Shown in pieces: positions 6,936-14,722 of a stretch of DNA of 21,500 nucleotides. Position 1 is the first letter of the stretch. Each line of letters opens with the position of its first letter. The translations under genes were made by a program, and so were the position numbers. Below the pieces are notes generated by a model, which was given only the letters and a program-made list of their open reading frames with translations, had not been told where the DNA came from and did not search any database. The DNA comes from JBCBAP01 sp038532435 (GTDB lineage: Bacteria; Pseudomonadota; Alphaproteobacteria; Rhodobacterales; Rhodobacteraceae): the NCBI GenBank assembly GCA_038532435.1, contig JBCBAP010000059.1, positions 1 through 21,500 of the forward strand. Reading direction: 5' to 3'.

Positions 6936-8225
6936 CTATGATCTCTCCGAAAGGCTGATGGATGTGCCCGCTCCGCCGCCATCGCCGGAGCGCAGGGCAT
7001 GGGCTGTGGTCATGGCGCCGTGATGCAGGCTCTGCTGGCGTTGCATACGGCGCGCCCAGGCAGGCGGGCCATCGTTGGCGGGGGTTGGCATAGTGCTGGG
7101 TGAATTGCTGAACTTACCGCCGGTCGCCTCGAACGCGGCACGCGAGCCCGAGCGGTAGCTGCCGCTGAGGGATTTCTTGAGCGGGCTGATCGCAGCGGAC
7201 GCCCCAGCCTGACCGACAGCCGCCATGCCGCTCGCAGCCTTCCCGGCCGTGCTGGTTCCGGAAGCGGCTCCGATCTGGAAGGCGGTGGAGGCCCCGCCAG
7301 CGACCGCGGAGGCACCTTTGGCCGTGGACGCGACCGCGCCGCCGGCCAGCTTGGCACCTGCAAGACCTCCTGCAACGACGCCGCCCGCTGCTACGGCTGC
7401 CCCAACCGCTGCACCTGCGCCGAGCTGCGGACCACCCGAGACGATCCCATTGGCGATGCCGGGACCGAAAATGCCGAGCGCAAGGAGCGATAGTGCGGCC
7501 AGGACGACGGCCATGGCGTCGCTGATCGTCGGCTCGCCGACAAAGCCTGTCGTGAACTCCCCGAAGATGGTCGAACCGATCCCGACGATGACGGCCAGCA
7601 CCAGCACTTTGACACCCGACGAAATGACGAGACCAAGCACGCGCTCGGCCATGAAGGCGGTCTTGTTGAAGAGCCCGAACGGCACGAGGATGAAGCCCGC
7701 GAGGGTGGCCAGCTTGAACTCGATCAAGGTGACGAAGAGCTGGATCGCGAGGATGAAGAAGGACAGGATGACGACGATCCAGGCGAAGAGCAGGATCGAG
7801 ATCTGGATGAAGTTCTCGAAGAAGGACACGAAGCCCATCAGGTCGGCGATGGATTCCAGGATGGGCTGTCCGGCTTCGAGCCCGACGGCCGCAATCCGTC
7901 CAGGCTGGAGAAGTTCGCCCGCGCCGATCGCGCCGCCGGTGGCGACGAGACCCAAGCCCGCAAAGCTTTCGAAAACGATCCGGGCGAGCGTATTCCAATT
8001 GCCGATGATATAGGCGAAGACACCGACGAAGAGCGTCTTCTTCACCAACCGTCCGATGATGTCGTCATCGGCGCCCCAGGCCCAGAAGAGTGCGGCCAGC
8101 GTGACATCAATGACGATGAGCGTGGTCGCAAGGAACGCGACGTCGCCGCTCAGCAGGCCGAAGCCGCTGTCGATATAGGTGGTGAAGACCTCCAGGAACC
8201 GATCGATGACACCGACGCCGTCCAT
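6936..8225 (-). CDS. trbL: TrbL, VirB6-like polytopic T4SS channel protein
   Basis: Inner-membrane channel component, 429 residues. After a short conserved N-terminus (IDRFLEVFTTYIDSGFGLL, 7-25) there are about six hydrophobic segments, near 30-50, 64-82, 139-163, 168-188, 196-222 and 235-255. The rest is a Gly/Ala/Ser-rich, low-complexity tail, the usual TrbL/VirB6 plan. The central loop around IEFKLATLAGFILVPFGLF matches the family's most conserved part. It follows trbK-alt after three bases and abuts trbF. Confidence 0.93.
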   Translation of the reverse strand: MDGVGVIDRFLEVFTTYIDSGFGLLSGDVAFLATTLIVIDVTLAALFWAWGADDDIIGRLVKKTLFVGVFAYIIGNWNTLARIVFESFAGLGLVATGGAIGAGELLQPGRIAAVGLEAGQPILESIADLMGFVSFFENFIQISILLFAWIVVILSFFILAIQLFVTLIEFKLATLAGFILVPFGLFNKTAFMAERVLGLVISSGVKVLVLAVIVGIGSTIFGEFTTGFVGEPTISDAMAVVLAALSLLALGIFGPGIANGIVSGGPQLGAGAAVGAAVAAGGVVAGGLAGAKLAGGAVASTAKGASAVAGGASTAFQIGAASGTSTAGKAASGMAAVGQAGASAAISPLKKSLSGSYRSGSRAAFEATGGKFSNSPSTMPTPANDGPPAWARRMQRQQSLHHGAMTTAHALRSGDGGGAGTSISLSERS

Positions 8226-8228
8226 GAC

Positions 8229-8507
8229 CTATTCCGTTCCCTGATTGTCGGAGGACACGCCGAAGAACCGGCGGCGGTTCTCGGCCCAGGCCGCTTGGCA
8301 ATCGGTGTCGGCCTCAAGCGCTTCGGGCGTGAGAGTCCTGCAGCGCTGGAGCTTGCGTTTCAGCGGATCCTCCGCGACCACTGCGGCAGGCCGCGCGGCG
8401 TCGTCCTCTTCCAGAGCGCGCTGCAGCTCGAGCATAGCCATGAGCGCCGCGCCTGCGCCCAGTGCGATGGCGATGCCCTTGAGCGTGGTTTCGGCCGTGA
8501 GCTTCAT
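8229..8507 (-). CDS. trbK-alt: TrbK-alt, putative entry exclusion protein
   Basis: Short membrane-anchored protein of 92 residues. There is a hydrophobic helix at about 10-27, then an acidic linker, then a conserved C-terminal motif with two cysteines, KLQRCRTL (52-59) and DTDCQAAWAENRRRFF (67-82). This Cys/WAE/RRRFF pattern and the position between trbJ and trbL are those of the TrbK-alt family. RP4 TrbK itself is a lipoprotein that blocks entry of a second identical element; this family lacks a lipobox, and the exclusion role is inferred from position. Gaps are six bases to trbJ and three to trbL. Confidence 0.82.
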   Translation of the reverse strand: MKLTAETTLKGIAIALGAGAALMAMLELQRALEEDDAARPAAVVAEDPLKRKLQRCRTLTPEALEADTDCQAAWAENRRRFFGVSSDNQGTE

Positions 8508-8513
8508 CGCGAC

Positions 8514-9293
8514 CTACCGGAACATCCGGACACTGGTCGGCTCATAGCCGGAGCCATAGTCGAGGAAGCGGTTCAGGTTCTCCCGCGCCTGCGCCTCGGC
8601 CGACGCGACACGCGCGGCTTCCAAAGATTGTGCCCGGTTCTGCGCGGCGATGGCCGCCGTCAGATCGGCGATCTGGCTCGTCTGAAGTGCGAGAAGCTGA
8701 TTGCCCGCTTGGGTTGCTTGGAGCGCTCCCGTGGCAGCCTGGCTGCGACCGACGAGTGCCTGCATCTCGGTGCGAGCGCCCTCGATATTGCCGACGACAC
8801 CGGCCTGAACCTTCAGCGCATCTTCGAACCCGGCAACGGAGGTCCGCCAACGGTCCTGCGCGCCCGCGATTCTTGCATCGAAGTCGCCGCGAGCCGCCGC
8901 CGCGCCGTAGTCCTGGGTGAAGGCCTCGTCGATGCTGGCGACATCATGGGCAATGCGCTGCGCGCCGTTCAGCAGCTGCTGGGTCTCTTGGAACGAGGCT
9001 TCAAGCCGCGACAGCGAGGAATATGGCAGGCTCGTGAGATTGCGGGCCTGATTGATCAGCATCTGCGCCTCGTTCTGGAGCTGGGCGATTTGGTTATTGA
9101 TCTGCTCCAAGGTTCGCGCGGCGGTCAGCAGATTCTCGGCGTGGTTGGTTGGATCATAGACAATCCCGCCGAACCCGCCGCCAAACAGTGCGTGGGCAGG
9201 CGGTGTCATTGCGGGCGAGACGACGACTGCGCTGGCGAGCGCAAGCGCCGTCAGCGAGCGGGTGGTGAATTTACGCAGTCGATTGGGTGTCAT
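8514..9293 (-). CDS. trbJ: TrbJ, VirB5-like periplasmic T4SS protein
   Basis: Exported minor pilus or adhesin-like component, 259 residues. A cleavable signal peptide ends near AHA (33-35). The mature protein starts with a Gly-rich LFGGGFGGIVYDPTNHAENL, the TrbJ hallmark, and then is almost entirely Gln/Ala-rich helix, likely coiled coil (TLEQINNQIAQLQNEAQ and QTSQIADLTAAIAAQNRAQS). The start is set by AAGGAG eight bases before the ATG, and the gene overlaps the end of trbE by 23 bases. VirB5-type proteins sit at the pilus tip and help contact recipients. Confidence 0.92.
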   Translation of the reverse strand: MTPNRLRKFTTRSLTALALASAVVVSPAMTPPAHALFGGGFGGIVYDPTNHAENLLTAARTLEQINNQIAQLQNEAQMLINQARNLTSLPYSSLSRLEASFQETQQLLNGAQRIAHDVASIDEAFTQDYGAAAARGDFDARIAGAQDRWRTSVAGFEDALKVQAGVVGNIEGARTEMQALVGRSQAATGALQATQAGNQLLALQTSQIADLTAAIAAQNRAQSLEAARVASAEAQARENLNRFLDYGSGYEPTSVRMFR

Positions 9294-11769
9294 GGGTCTT
9301 CTCCTTGTCCTCGGTTACTTCTGGGGTGGGTGATCGGGTGGCTTCGATCACGGCATCGGATGGCGCGAGCAGTTCGACCGCCCATTGCAGGTTCAGCCGC
9401 GCGAGCCAGGCGGCGGCGAAGCCGTCCCGGCCATGCTCGGCGAGGATCGCATCGATGGCAGCGTGATCGGCTTTGGAAGACGCGGCGGTGAAGGCCAGCG
9501 CGACTTCGCCCAGACCAAGCGCGAAAAGCCGGTTGCCGCGGCGGGACTGGCAATAATAGTCGCGCTTGGGTGTTGCTCGGGCGATGATCTCGATCTGGCG
9601 GTCGTTCAGCCCGAAGCTGCGGTAGGTCGCCGCGATCTGCGGCTCGAAGGCGCGTTCGTTGGGCAGGAAGAGGCGTGTCGGGCAGCTCTCGATGATGGCG
9701 GGTGCGATGTCCGACCCGTCGATATCTGCAAGCGACTGGGTGGCGAAGATGACGCTGGCGTTCTTCTTGCGCAGCGTCTTCAGCCATTCGCGAAGCTGCG
9801 ATCCGAACGTGGCATCATCGAGCGCGAGCCAGCCCTCATCGACAATGATCATGCTGGGCCGCCCGTCGAGCCGGGCTTCGATCCGATGGAAGAGATAGGC
9901 GAGCACCGCCGGGGCGGCGGCTGAGCCGATCAGACCTTCTGTTTCGAAGGCCTGCATATCTGCGCTGCCAAGTGCCTCGGTCTCGGCGTCGAGCAACCGT
10001 CCGAACGGACCGCCGAGGCAGAACGGTGCTAAAGCGCGTTTGAGATCGTGCGATTGAAGCAGGACGGACAGGCCGGTCAGCGTGCGTTCTTCGGTCGGCG
10101 CGGAGGCCAGCGAAGTCAGTGCTGACCAGAGATGATCACGTGCCACCGGATCGACCGTCACGCCTTCCCGGGCCAGCAGACCGGCGAGCCAATCCTGCGC
10201 CCATGCACGCTCCGCCGGATCGTCGATCCGCACGAGAGGCTGTAGCTGGACGGCGTCCTCCTCTTCGGACAGCGCAAGACCCAAGTCCTCCCAATCGCCA
10301 CCACAGGCGAGTGTCGCGCAGCGGATCGAACCGCCGAAATCGAAAGCGAAAATTTGCGCGTCGGCGTATCGTCGGAACTGCAATACCATGAGCGCCAGCA
10401 GGACGGATTTGCCCGCGCCGGTCGGGCCGACCATCAGCGTGTGTCCGACGTCGCCCACATGGGTCGAAAAGCGGAACGGGGTTGCGCCTTGGGTCTCGGC
10501 GTAGAAGAGCGGCGGGCCGTCCAGATGGTCGTTCTTCGCTGGTCCGGCCCAGACGGCCGAGATAGGGATCATATGCGCGAGGTTCAGCGTTGAGACCGGA
10601 GGCTGACGCACATTGGCGTAGAGATGACCGGGGAGCGAGCCGAGCCAGGCTTCGACCGCGTTCAGAGTCTCGGGAATACAGGTGAAGTCGCGGCCCTGGA
10701 TTACTTTCTCGGCCAGTTTAAGCTTGGCGTCGGCCGCGCGCTCGTCTTCGTCCCAGACGGTGATCGTCGCGGAGACATAGGCCGCGCCGACAATATCCGA
10801 CCCAAGCTCCTGCAGCGCTTCGTCTGCATCCACCGCCTTGTTTTCGGCGTCCGAGTCCATCAGCGTCGAGGCTTCGTTGGTCATCACCTCCTTCAGGATT
10901 GCGGCGACAGATTTGCGCTTGGCGAACCATTGGCGGCGGATGCGAGTGAAGAGCTTCGTCGCGTCTGTCTTGTCGAGACAGATCGCGCGGGTGGCCCAGC
11001 GATATTCGAAGGCCTGAGCGTTGAGCTCGTCGAGAAGTCCGGGCCATGTCGATGTCGGGAAACCGGTGATCGAGAGTGTGCGCAGATGCGCATCGCCCAA
11101 GCGCGGCGCGAGACCGCCGATCAACGGCTCATCAGCGAGATAGGCATCGAGATGCATGGGTGTCTCGGGCACACGGACCTTCTGCCGCCGTGTTGAGATG
11201 GTGGAATGGAGATAGGTCAGCGTCTCTTCATCAGAGAGCCAAGCGGCCTCCGGCATGAAGCCCTCGAAGAGATCGAGCAGCCGGTCGCTCCGGGACCGGA
11301 ACGCGGCGAGATGTTCGCGCGGATTGGCGCCTTTGCTCGGCGCGTCTTCGAACAGCCATCCACTGGCGCGGCTCGTATCGTCCGCAGGCGGCATCCAAGT
11401 CAGCGTCAGGAAGTAGCGGCTTTCGAAATGGGATGAGGCTTCTTCGAACTGTGCGCGGCGTTCTGCATCGATCAGGGCCGAGACCGGATCGGCAAACTCG
11501 GACAGTGGATAGTCCCGCGCGGGAATGCGCTGTGCTTCGACGAACACGGCCCATCGCGAACCCAATCTGCGCAAAGCACTGTTGAGGCGGGCGGCGGTGG
11601 CGACCAGCTCGGCCGGCGTCGCGGAATCGAGGTCCGGTCCCCGGAACCGGGCCGTGCGTTGCAAGCTCCCATCCTTGTTGAGGATGACGCCTTCACCGAT
11701 GAGCGCAGCCCAAGGCAGGAAATCGGACAGCAGCACGGCTTTGGAGCGGTATTCGGCAAGGCGCATCAT
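9271..11769 (-). CDS. trbE: TrbE, VirB4-like T4SS ATPase
   Basis: Motor ATPase needed for pilus building and substrate transfer, 832 residues. Walker A is GPTGAGKS (448-455) and Walker B is MIIVDEGW (640-647). The N-terminal CagE/TrbE region is present, and FAFDFGGS (474-481) and ESCPTRLFLPN near the C-terminus fit the family. The frame stays open upstream to 11970, but that part only mirrors trbD. The ATG pair at 11769-11764, four bases after the trbD stop, gives the conserved MMRLAEYRSKAVLLSDFLPW start. Complete and undamaged; it overlaps trbJ by 23 bases. Confidence 0.94.
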   Translation of the reverse strand: MMRLAEYRSKAVLLSDFLPWAALIGEGVILNKDGSLQRTARFRGPDLDSATPAELVATAARLNSALRRLGSRWAVFVEAQRIPARDYPLSEFADPVSALIDAERRAQFEEASSHFESRYFLTLTWMPPADDTSRASGWLFEDAPSKGANPREHLAAFRSRSDRLLDLFEGFMPEAAWLSDEETLTYLHSTISTRRQKVRVPETPMHLDAYLADEPLIGGLAPRLGDAHLRTLSITGFPTSTWPGLLDELNAQAFEYRWATRAICLDKTDATKLFTRIRRQWFAKRKSVAAILKEVMTNEASTLMDSDAENKAVDADEALQELGSDIVGAAYVSATITVWDEDERAADAKLKLAEKVIQGRDFTCIPETLNAVEAWLGSLPGHLYANVRQPPVSTLNLAHMIPISAVWAGPAKNDHLDGPPLFYAETQGATPFRFSTHVGDVGHTLMVGPTGAGKSVLLALMVLQFRRYADAQIFAFDFGGSIRCATLACGGDWEDLGLALSEEEDAVQLQPLVRIDDPAERAWAQDWLAGLLAREGVTVDPVARDHLWSALTSLASAPTEERTLTGLSVLLQSHDLKRALAPFCLGGPFGRLLDAETEALGSADMQAFETEGLIGSAAAPAVLAYLFHRIEARLDGRPSMIIVDEGWLALDDATFGSQLREWLKTLRKKNASVIFATQSLADIDGSDIAPAIIESCPTRLFLPNERAFEPQIAATYRSFGLNDRQIEIIARATPKRDYYCQSRRGNRLFALGLGEVALAFTAASSKADHAAIDAILAEHGRDGFAAAWLARLNLQWAVELLAPSDAVIEATRSPTPEVTEDKEKTHDTQSTA

Positions 11770-11773
11770 CGGA

Positions 11774-12043
11774 TCACACCCCCATCCAGGTCGGATAGCG
11801 GAGGTGACGGCGCGCGACGTCAGCGATCTGCGGATCGCGCTTGGCGGCATAGACAGCAAGCAGATGGCCCACGATCCAGAGCACGAGTCCGACCAGCCAT
11901 AGGCGCAGGCCGAGCCCGACAGCCGCCGCGATCGTACCGTTCGCAATGGCGATGGTCCGCGGCGCGCCACCTAGCAGGATCGGCTCGGTCAGGGCCCGAT
12001 GCACGGGGGCAGTGAAGCCTGGGATGTCGGTTGCGTCACTCAT
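11774..12043 (-). CDS. trbD: TrbD, VirB3-like inner-membrane T4SS protein
   Basis: Short membrane protein of 89 residues that works with the VirB4 ATPase. It begins MSDATDIPGFTAPVHRALTE, has a hydrophobic block of one or two helices (about 31-65) and ends in the basic DPQIADVARRHLRYPTWM typical of TrbD. A longer open frame reaches to 12424, but that extension lies over trbC. The ATG at 12043 overlaps the trbC stop as ATGA, and the family begins in this way. trbE follows after four bases. Confidence 0.9.
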   Translation of the reverse strand: MSDATDIPGFTAPVHRALTEPILLGGAPRTIAIANGTIAAAVGLGLRLWLVGLVLWIVGHLLAVYAAKRDPQIADVARRHLRYPTWMGV

Positions 12044-12372
12044 ACGACGGCACCGCCACCGAAGGAGAAGAACGAGAGGAAGAAGCTCGACGCAGCGAAG
12101 GCGATCGACAGACCGAAGACGATCTGTACGAGCCGCCGTGCCCCGCCGGACGTGTCCCCAAAAGCTAGTGTCAAGCCAGTGATGATGATGATCATGACGG
12201 CGACGATCTTCGCGACAGGCCCTTCGATGGACTCGAGGATGGCTTGAAGTGGCGCTTCCCAAGGCATGCCGGATCCGGCCGCCTCTGCCTGACCCGCGAC
12301 CAGAACGAAGCCTAGTGCAACGGCTGAGAGGTAGATCGGAAGCCTTGGGTGTAGGTTGAGCGTTCGGGTCAT
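12040..12372 (-). CDS. trbC: TrbC, VirB2-like pilin
   Basis: Major pilus subunit precursor, 110 residues. A signal sequence ends around GQAEAA (27-32). The mature part, GSGMPWEAPLQAILESIEGP, is followed by two hydrophobic helices (about 53-71 and 81-104) separated by the short basic loop GDTSGGARR, the normal VirB2 hairpin. RP4 TrbC is trimmed and cyclised by TraF, and a TraF homologue is encoded at 20174-20686, so cyclic pilin is possible but not shown. ATG shares ATGA with the trbB stop (12369-12372), and its stop shares ATGA with trbD. Confidence 0.92.
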   Translation of the reverse strand: MTRTLNLHPRLPIYLSAVALGFVLVAGQAEAAGSGMPWEAPLQAILESIEGPVAKIVAVMIIIITGLTLAFGDTSGGARRLVQIVFGLSIAFAASSFFLSFFSFGGGAVV

Positions 12373-13352
12373 GGTGTGGGTCCTTTCGGCGGGTTGAGAA
12401 GGGAATGGAGCGCGTAGTCGCCATCTGCGGTCAGCCCGGTGAGGTGGGCGAGTTCGGCGAGGTGTCGGTTCGGCCCGCGCCCCTGGAGTACGGCGACGAT
12501 GTTGATCGTCTCGGCGATCAGGACCCGGGGCACGGTGATCACGGCTTCCTGGATGAGTTGTTCGAGGCGCCGCAGCGCGCCGATGGCCGAGCCCGCATGG
12601 ATCGTCCCAATCCCGCCGGGATGGCCGGTGCCCCAAGCCTTGAGCAGATCGAGCGCTTCCGGCCCGCGGACCTCACCAATCGGGATGCGATCGGGCCGAA
12701 GGCGGAGCGACGAGCGCACGAGATCGGAGAGCGTCGCGACGCCGTCCTTCGTCCGAAGAGCGACGAGATTGGGCGTCAGGCATTGCAGTTCGCGAGTGTC
12801 CTCGATGAGCACCACACGGTCGGCACTCTTGGCGACTTCGGCGAGGATTGCGTTTGTGAGCGTGGTTTTGCCTGTCGAAGTGCCCCCGGCGACAAGGATG
12901 TTGGCACGGGACGTGACGGCCTCGCGCAAACCGTGGGCAGCCTCCGCATCCATGATCCCGGCATGTATATAGTCGTCGAGCGTGAAGACCGCGACGGCTG
13001 GTTTGCGGATGGCGAAACTCGGGGCCGAGACCACGGGTGGCAGCAGCCCTTCGAAGCGCTCTCCCGTTCCGGGTAGTTCGGCGGAAACGCGGGGGGCCTC
13101 GGCGTGGACTTCGGCGCCGACATGGTGTGCGACGAGCCGAACGATGCGTTCGCCGTCTTCCGGTGAGAGATATGCGCCCGTGTCGCAGAGGCCGTCACCA
13201 AGCCGGTCGACCCAAAGCCGCCCGTCGGGATTGAGCATGACCTCGACAACTGCATCTTCGTCAAGCCAAGTGGCGATATCCCGGCCGAGCGCCGTCCGGA
13301 GCATGCGGGAACCGCGCTCGATCGCTGCTGATTTAAGAGTATGGACGGTCAT
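12369..13352 (-). CDS. trbB: TrbB, VirB11-like T4SS ATPase
   Basis: Hexameric traffic ATPase of the secretion/retraction superfamily, 327 residues. Visible motifs are Walker A GGTSTGKT (156-163), the Asp box VVLIEDTRELQ (180-190), Walker B RIPIGEVRG (222-230) and the His box GHPGGIGTIHAGS (243-255). The N-terminal domain opens with ERGSRMLRTALGRDI. It is the first gene of the trb operon. In related elements it follows copG closely, but here about 1.6 kb of other DNA lies between. Only a weak Shine-Dalgarno (GGGG) precedes the ATG, and I could not pick a clear promoter. Confidence 0.94.
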   Translation of the reverse strand: MTVHTLKSAAIERGSRMLRTALGRDIATWLDEDAVVEVMLNPDGRLWVDRLGDGLCDTGAYLSPEDGERIVRLVAHHVGAEVHAEAPRVSAELPGTGERFEGLLPPVVSAPSFAIRKPAVAVFTLDDYIHAGIMDAEAAHGLREAVTSRANILVAGGTSTGKTTLTNAILAEVAKSADRVVLIEDTRELQCLTPNLVALRTKDGVATLSDLVRSSLRLRPDRIPIGEVRGPEALDLLKAWGTGHPGGIGTIHAGSAIGALRRLEQLIQEAVITVPRVLIAETINIVAVLQGRGPNRHLAELAHLTGLTADGDYALHSLLNPPKGPTP

Positions 13353-13562
13353 TTGTGGCCCCGCATCTGGTTACGGGACAAGCAAGAAAACCGTTATTGC
13401 GGGTTCAGCAACAGGTTTGAGGGAGTAGTAGTGGGACGGCGTGGAAAGGCAGGGAGATTCGAAAAGCAGTCATTGCACGCTAAGCACTAAATGTGCGAAC
13501 CGCGGACAAATCCAGCGATTGAAATACTTCCTTGGATGTCCGCTTGGGTGTTGAACTTGTTT
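13353..13562. other. Non-coding spacer upstream of trbB with an imperfect hairpin
   Basis: This spacer lies between the end of the lipoprotein gene and trbB, and no credible ORF is seen. GCGGACA-AA-TCC (13502-13513) pairs with GGATGTCCGC (13534-13543), a 10-bp stem with a two-base bulge and a 20-base loop. It could end the lipoprotein transcript or regulate trb expression; no T-run follows on either strand. The trb operon promoter should lie here if the operon is independent of copG, but no confident -35/-10 pair was found. Confidence 0.35.
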
Positions 13563-14156
13563 TCAAAACGGGGCAGCCGCCGCCATTTTGTCCATCGTAT
13601 TTTCCATGAACGGTACGATCCGGTTTGAAAGGAAATTTGCAGCGACGGGAGCGGTGATTGGCGATGTAGGAGCGATGGCATAGCTCCATGTGATGCGTGT
13701 CTGGCTCGCAGATACCGCTTCGTATTCAAGACGACCGACAATGTGGTTTACGACATACCGTGATGGAGCAGTGAAACCGAAAACCTGATAGTGGAAAAGA
13801 TCGGGGTCTCTGTTCTGAATGATGCGGTCAATGGCGGTATGTCCGTTGTCCAGGTTTGCATATCTAAGCGCTCCGTCCTCACCCCATGTGCCAGATATCG
13901 GTGTTGTCGATACAACACCCGGTATTCCCGGCGTGGCCTCCATAAACGTCACAAGGCGTGTCTGTTCCAACCACGTTTTCACTGCCTGCTGCGGGCCGTC
14001 CACGATCCGGTCCGTTGTATGCATCGAATAGCTGGTTGCCTCTCTTAAGGCAGGGGGGCGATCAGGTGTCGGTGCACTCACACCCAAGGCAACAGAACAT
14101 CCGGCAATCAGTGCACAGGCAATAAGACCAGCAGCGAGGATATAGATTTTGCGCAT
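13563..14156 (-). CDS. Putative SRPBCC-fold (START/polyketide cyclase-like) lipoprotein
   Basis: Envelope protein of 197 residues. The signal peptide ends in the lipobox IAGC (17-20), so Cys20 is the likely lipid anchor. The rest resembles the SRPBCC superfamily: AVKTWLEQTRLVTFMEATPG early, then TPISGTWGEDGALRYANLDNG, then DLFHYQVFGFT, and a long C-terminal helix MENTMDKMAAAA. Such proteins bind hydrophobic ligands in a helix-grip cavity; no ligand is known here. It is transcribed away from the MarR gene at 14261, and a palindrome between them probably controls both. The gene looks less GC-rich than the trb genes and interrupts the usual copG-trbB order, so it is probably cargo. Family assignment is moderate. 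Confidence 0.65.
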   Translation of the reverse strand: MRKIYILAAGLIACALIAGCSVALGVSAPTPDRPPALREATSYSMHTTDRIVDGPQQAVKTWLEQTRLVTFMEATPGIPGVVSTTPISGTWGEDGALRYANLDNGHTAIDRIIQNRDPDLFHYQVFGFTAPSRYVVNHIVGRLEYEAVSASQTRITWSYAIAPTSPITAPVAANFLSNRIVPFMENTMDKMAAAAPF

Positions 14157-14202
14157 TTGATGGTTCTGCTCCTACAGTATGATCCCAGATTGACGATGAA
14201 AG

Positions 14203-14230
14203 TTGCAACGGATTTCGTTATATATATAAC
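14203..14230 (+). promoter_or_regulatory. Candidate promoter of the MarR gene
   Basis: TTGCAA (14203-14208) and TATAAC (14225-14230) are spaced by 16 bases, a near-consensus sigma-70 pair ending 30 bases before the marR ATG. The -10 lies inside the right arm of the palindrome at 14214-14233, so a regulator bound there would block it. By symmetry the same TATAAC occurs on the minus strand (14222-14217), with a weaker TTAAGA -35 at 14244-14239, which could serve the lipoprotein gene. Confidence 0.5.
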
Positions 14231-14239
14231 GAATTTCGT
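14207..14239. repeat. Two 12-bp direct repeats, 21 bp apart, in the marR/lipoprotein intergenic region
   Basis: AACGGATTTCGT (14207-14218) and AACGAATTTCGT (14228-14239) differ at one base and repeat with a 21-bp period, about two helix turns, so they face the same side of DNA. Each is itself nearly palindromic, as expected for a MarR half-site or box. The perfect palindrome lies between and across them. Confidence 0.55.
14214..14233. promoter_or_regulatory. Perfect 20-bp palindrome, probable MarR operator
   Basis: TTCGTTATATATATAACGAA equals its own reverse complement. It lies midway between the divergent lipoprotein (ATG 14156) and marR (ATG 14261) genes and covers candidate -10 elements on both strands. 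MarR dimers bind palindromes of this size, often with an AT-rich centre, so autoregulation plus control of the neighbour is the natural reading. Confidence 0.65.
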
Positions 14240-14260
14240 CTTAATCAAGAAAGAGATGCA

Positions 14261-14722
14261 ATGGTCTCAAGGCAACCTGTGATACGACCCGAGACGCTAG
14301 AAGAGCGCATGTCTGAAGCCGTACGGGCGCTTCTGCGCGCGGTGTATATTGGTCACCAAGAAATTGAGTATGAGGAAGAGCTCTTGAAGCTGTCCGTGAT
14401 CGAGCGGCAGCTTATGGGGCTGCTTATGACAAAGCCGGGACAAATGACCAAAGACCTCGCCGCATTTTTTGCAGTGCAGACGACAACAATGGCGTCAATA
14501 CTGGATCGGTTGAAGGACAGTGGGTTGATTGAAAGACATCAACACACCTTGGACAAGCGTGCCACGGAAGCGGTGCTGACGGACAAGGGCAGATTGATCA
14601 TTGAGGGTATACGGCAGCGCGACGTCGAGAACTGCCGCGGCATTTTGGCTGAATTGACCGAAAACCGGCGCGCAGACTTTGTCGAAGACCTCGAAAAAAT
14701 GGCCCGCAAGCTTGAGGCCTAG
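14261..14722 (+). CDS. MarR family transcriptional regulator
   Basis: Winged-helix regulator of 153 residues. An N-terminal dimerisation helix is followed by LSVIERQLMGLLMTKPGQMT (44-63) and the recognition region KDLAAFFAVQTTTMASILDRLKDSGLIER (64-92). The wing contains the family's DKRATEAVLTDKG (98-110), and C-terminal helices complete the dimer. Such proteins usually repress a divergent neighbour and themselves, and release DNA on binding small phenolic or lipophilic ligands or on oxidation; the inducer here is unknown. There is a weak purine-rich Shine-Dalgarno (AAAGAGA). It diverges from the SRPBCC-like lipoprotein across the palindrome at 14214-14233 and converges on copG. Base composition is unlike the transfer genes, suggesting a separate origin. 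Confidence 0.87.
   Translation: MVSRQPVIRPETLEERMSEAVRALLRAVYIGHQEIEYEEELLKLSVIERQLMGLLMTKPGQMTKDLAAFFAVQTTTMASILDRLKDSGLIERHQHTLDKRATEAVLTDKGRLIIEGIRQRDVENCRGILAELTENRRADFVEDLEKMARKLEA

Noticed and set aside
7225..8013. 262-codon plus-strand frame opposite trbL
   Set aside because: It is a Pro/Ala/Thr-rich mirror of a membrane-protein gene with no domain or ribosome site.
8295..9491. 398-codon open frame on the plus strand across trbK-alt and trbJ
   Set aside because: It is antisense to two well-supported genes, has no recognisable domain, and arises from the GC-rich codon pattern of the opposite strand.
11770..11970. 67-codon N-terminal extension of trbE
   Set aside because: It runs over trbD in another frame, and the conserved TrbE N-terminus begins at 11769.
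12044..12424. Upstream extension of trbD to 12424
   Set aside because: It overlays trbC in another frame; TrbD proteins are about 90 residues and the ATG at 12043 is coupled to the trbC stop.
12373..12636. Upstream extension of trbC to 12636
   Set aside because: It lies within trbB and would bury the signal peptide; the ATG at 12372 fits the family and the coupling.
13563..13741. Small alternative frames in and near the lipoprotein end
   Set aside because: They overlap the lipoprotein in other frames and lack start signals or recognisable content.
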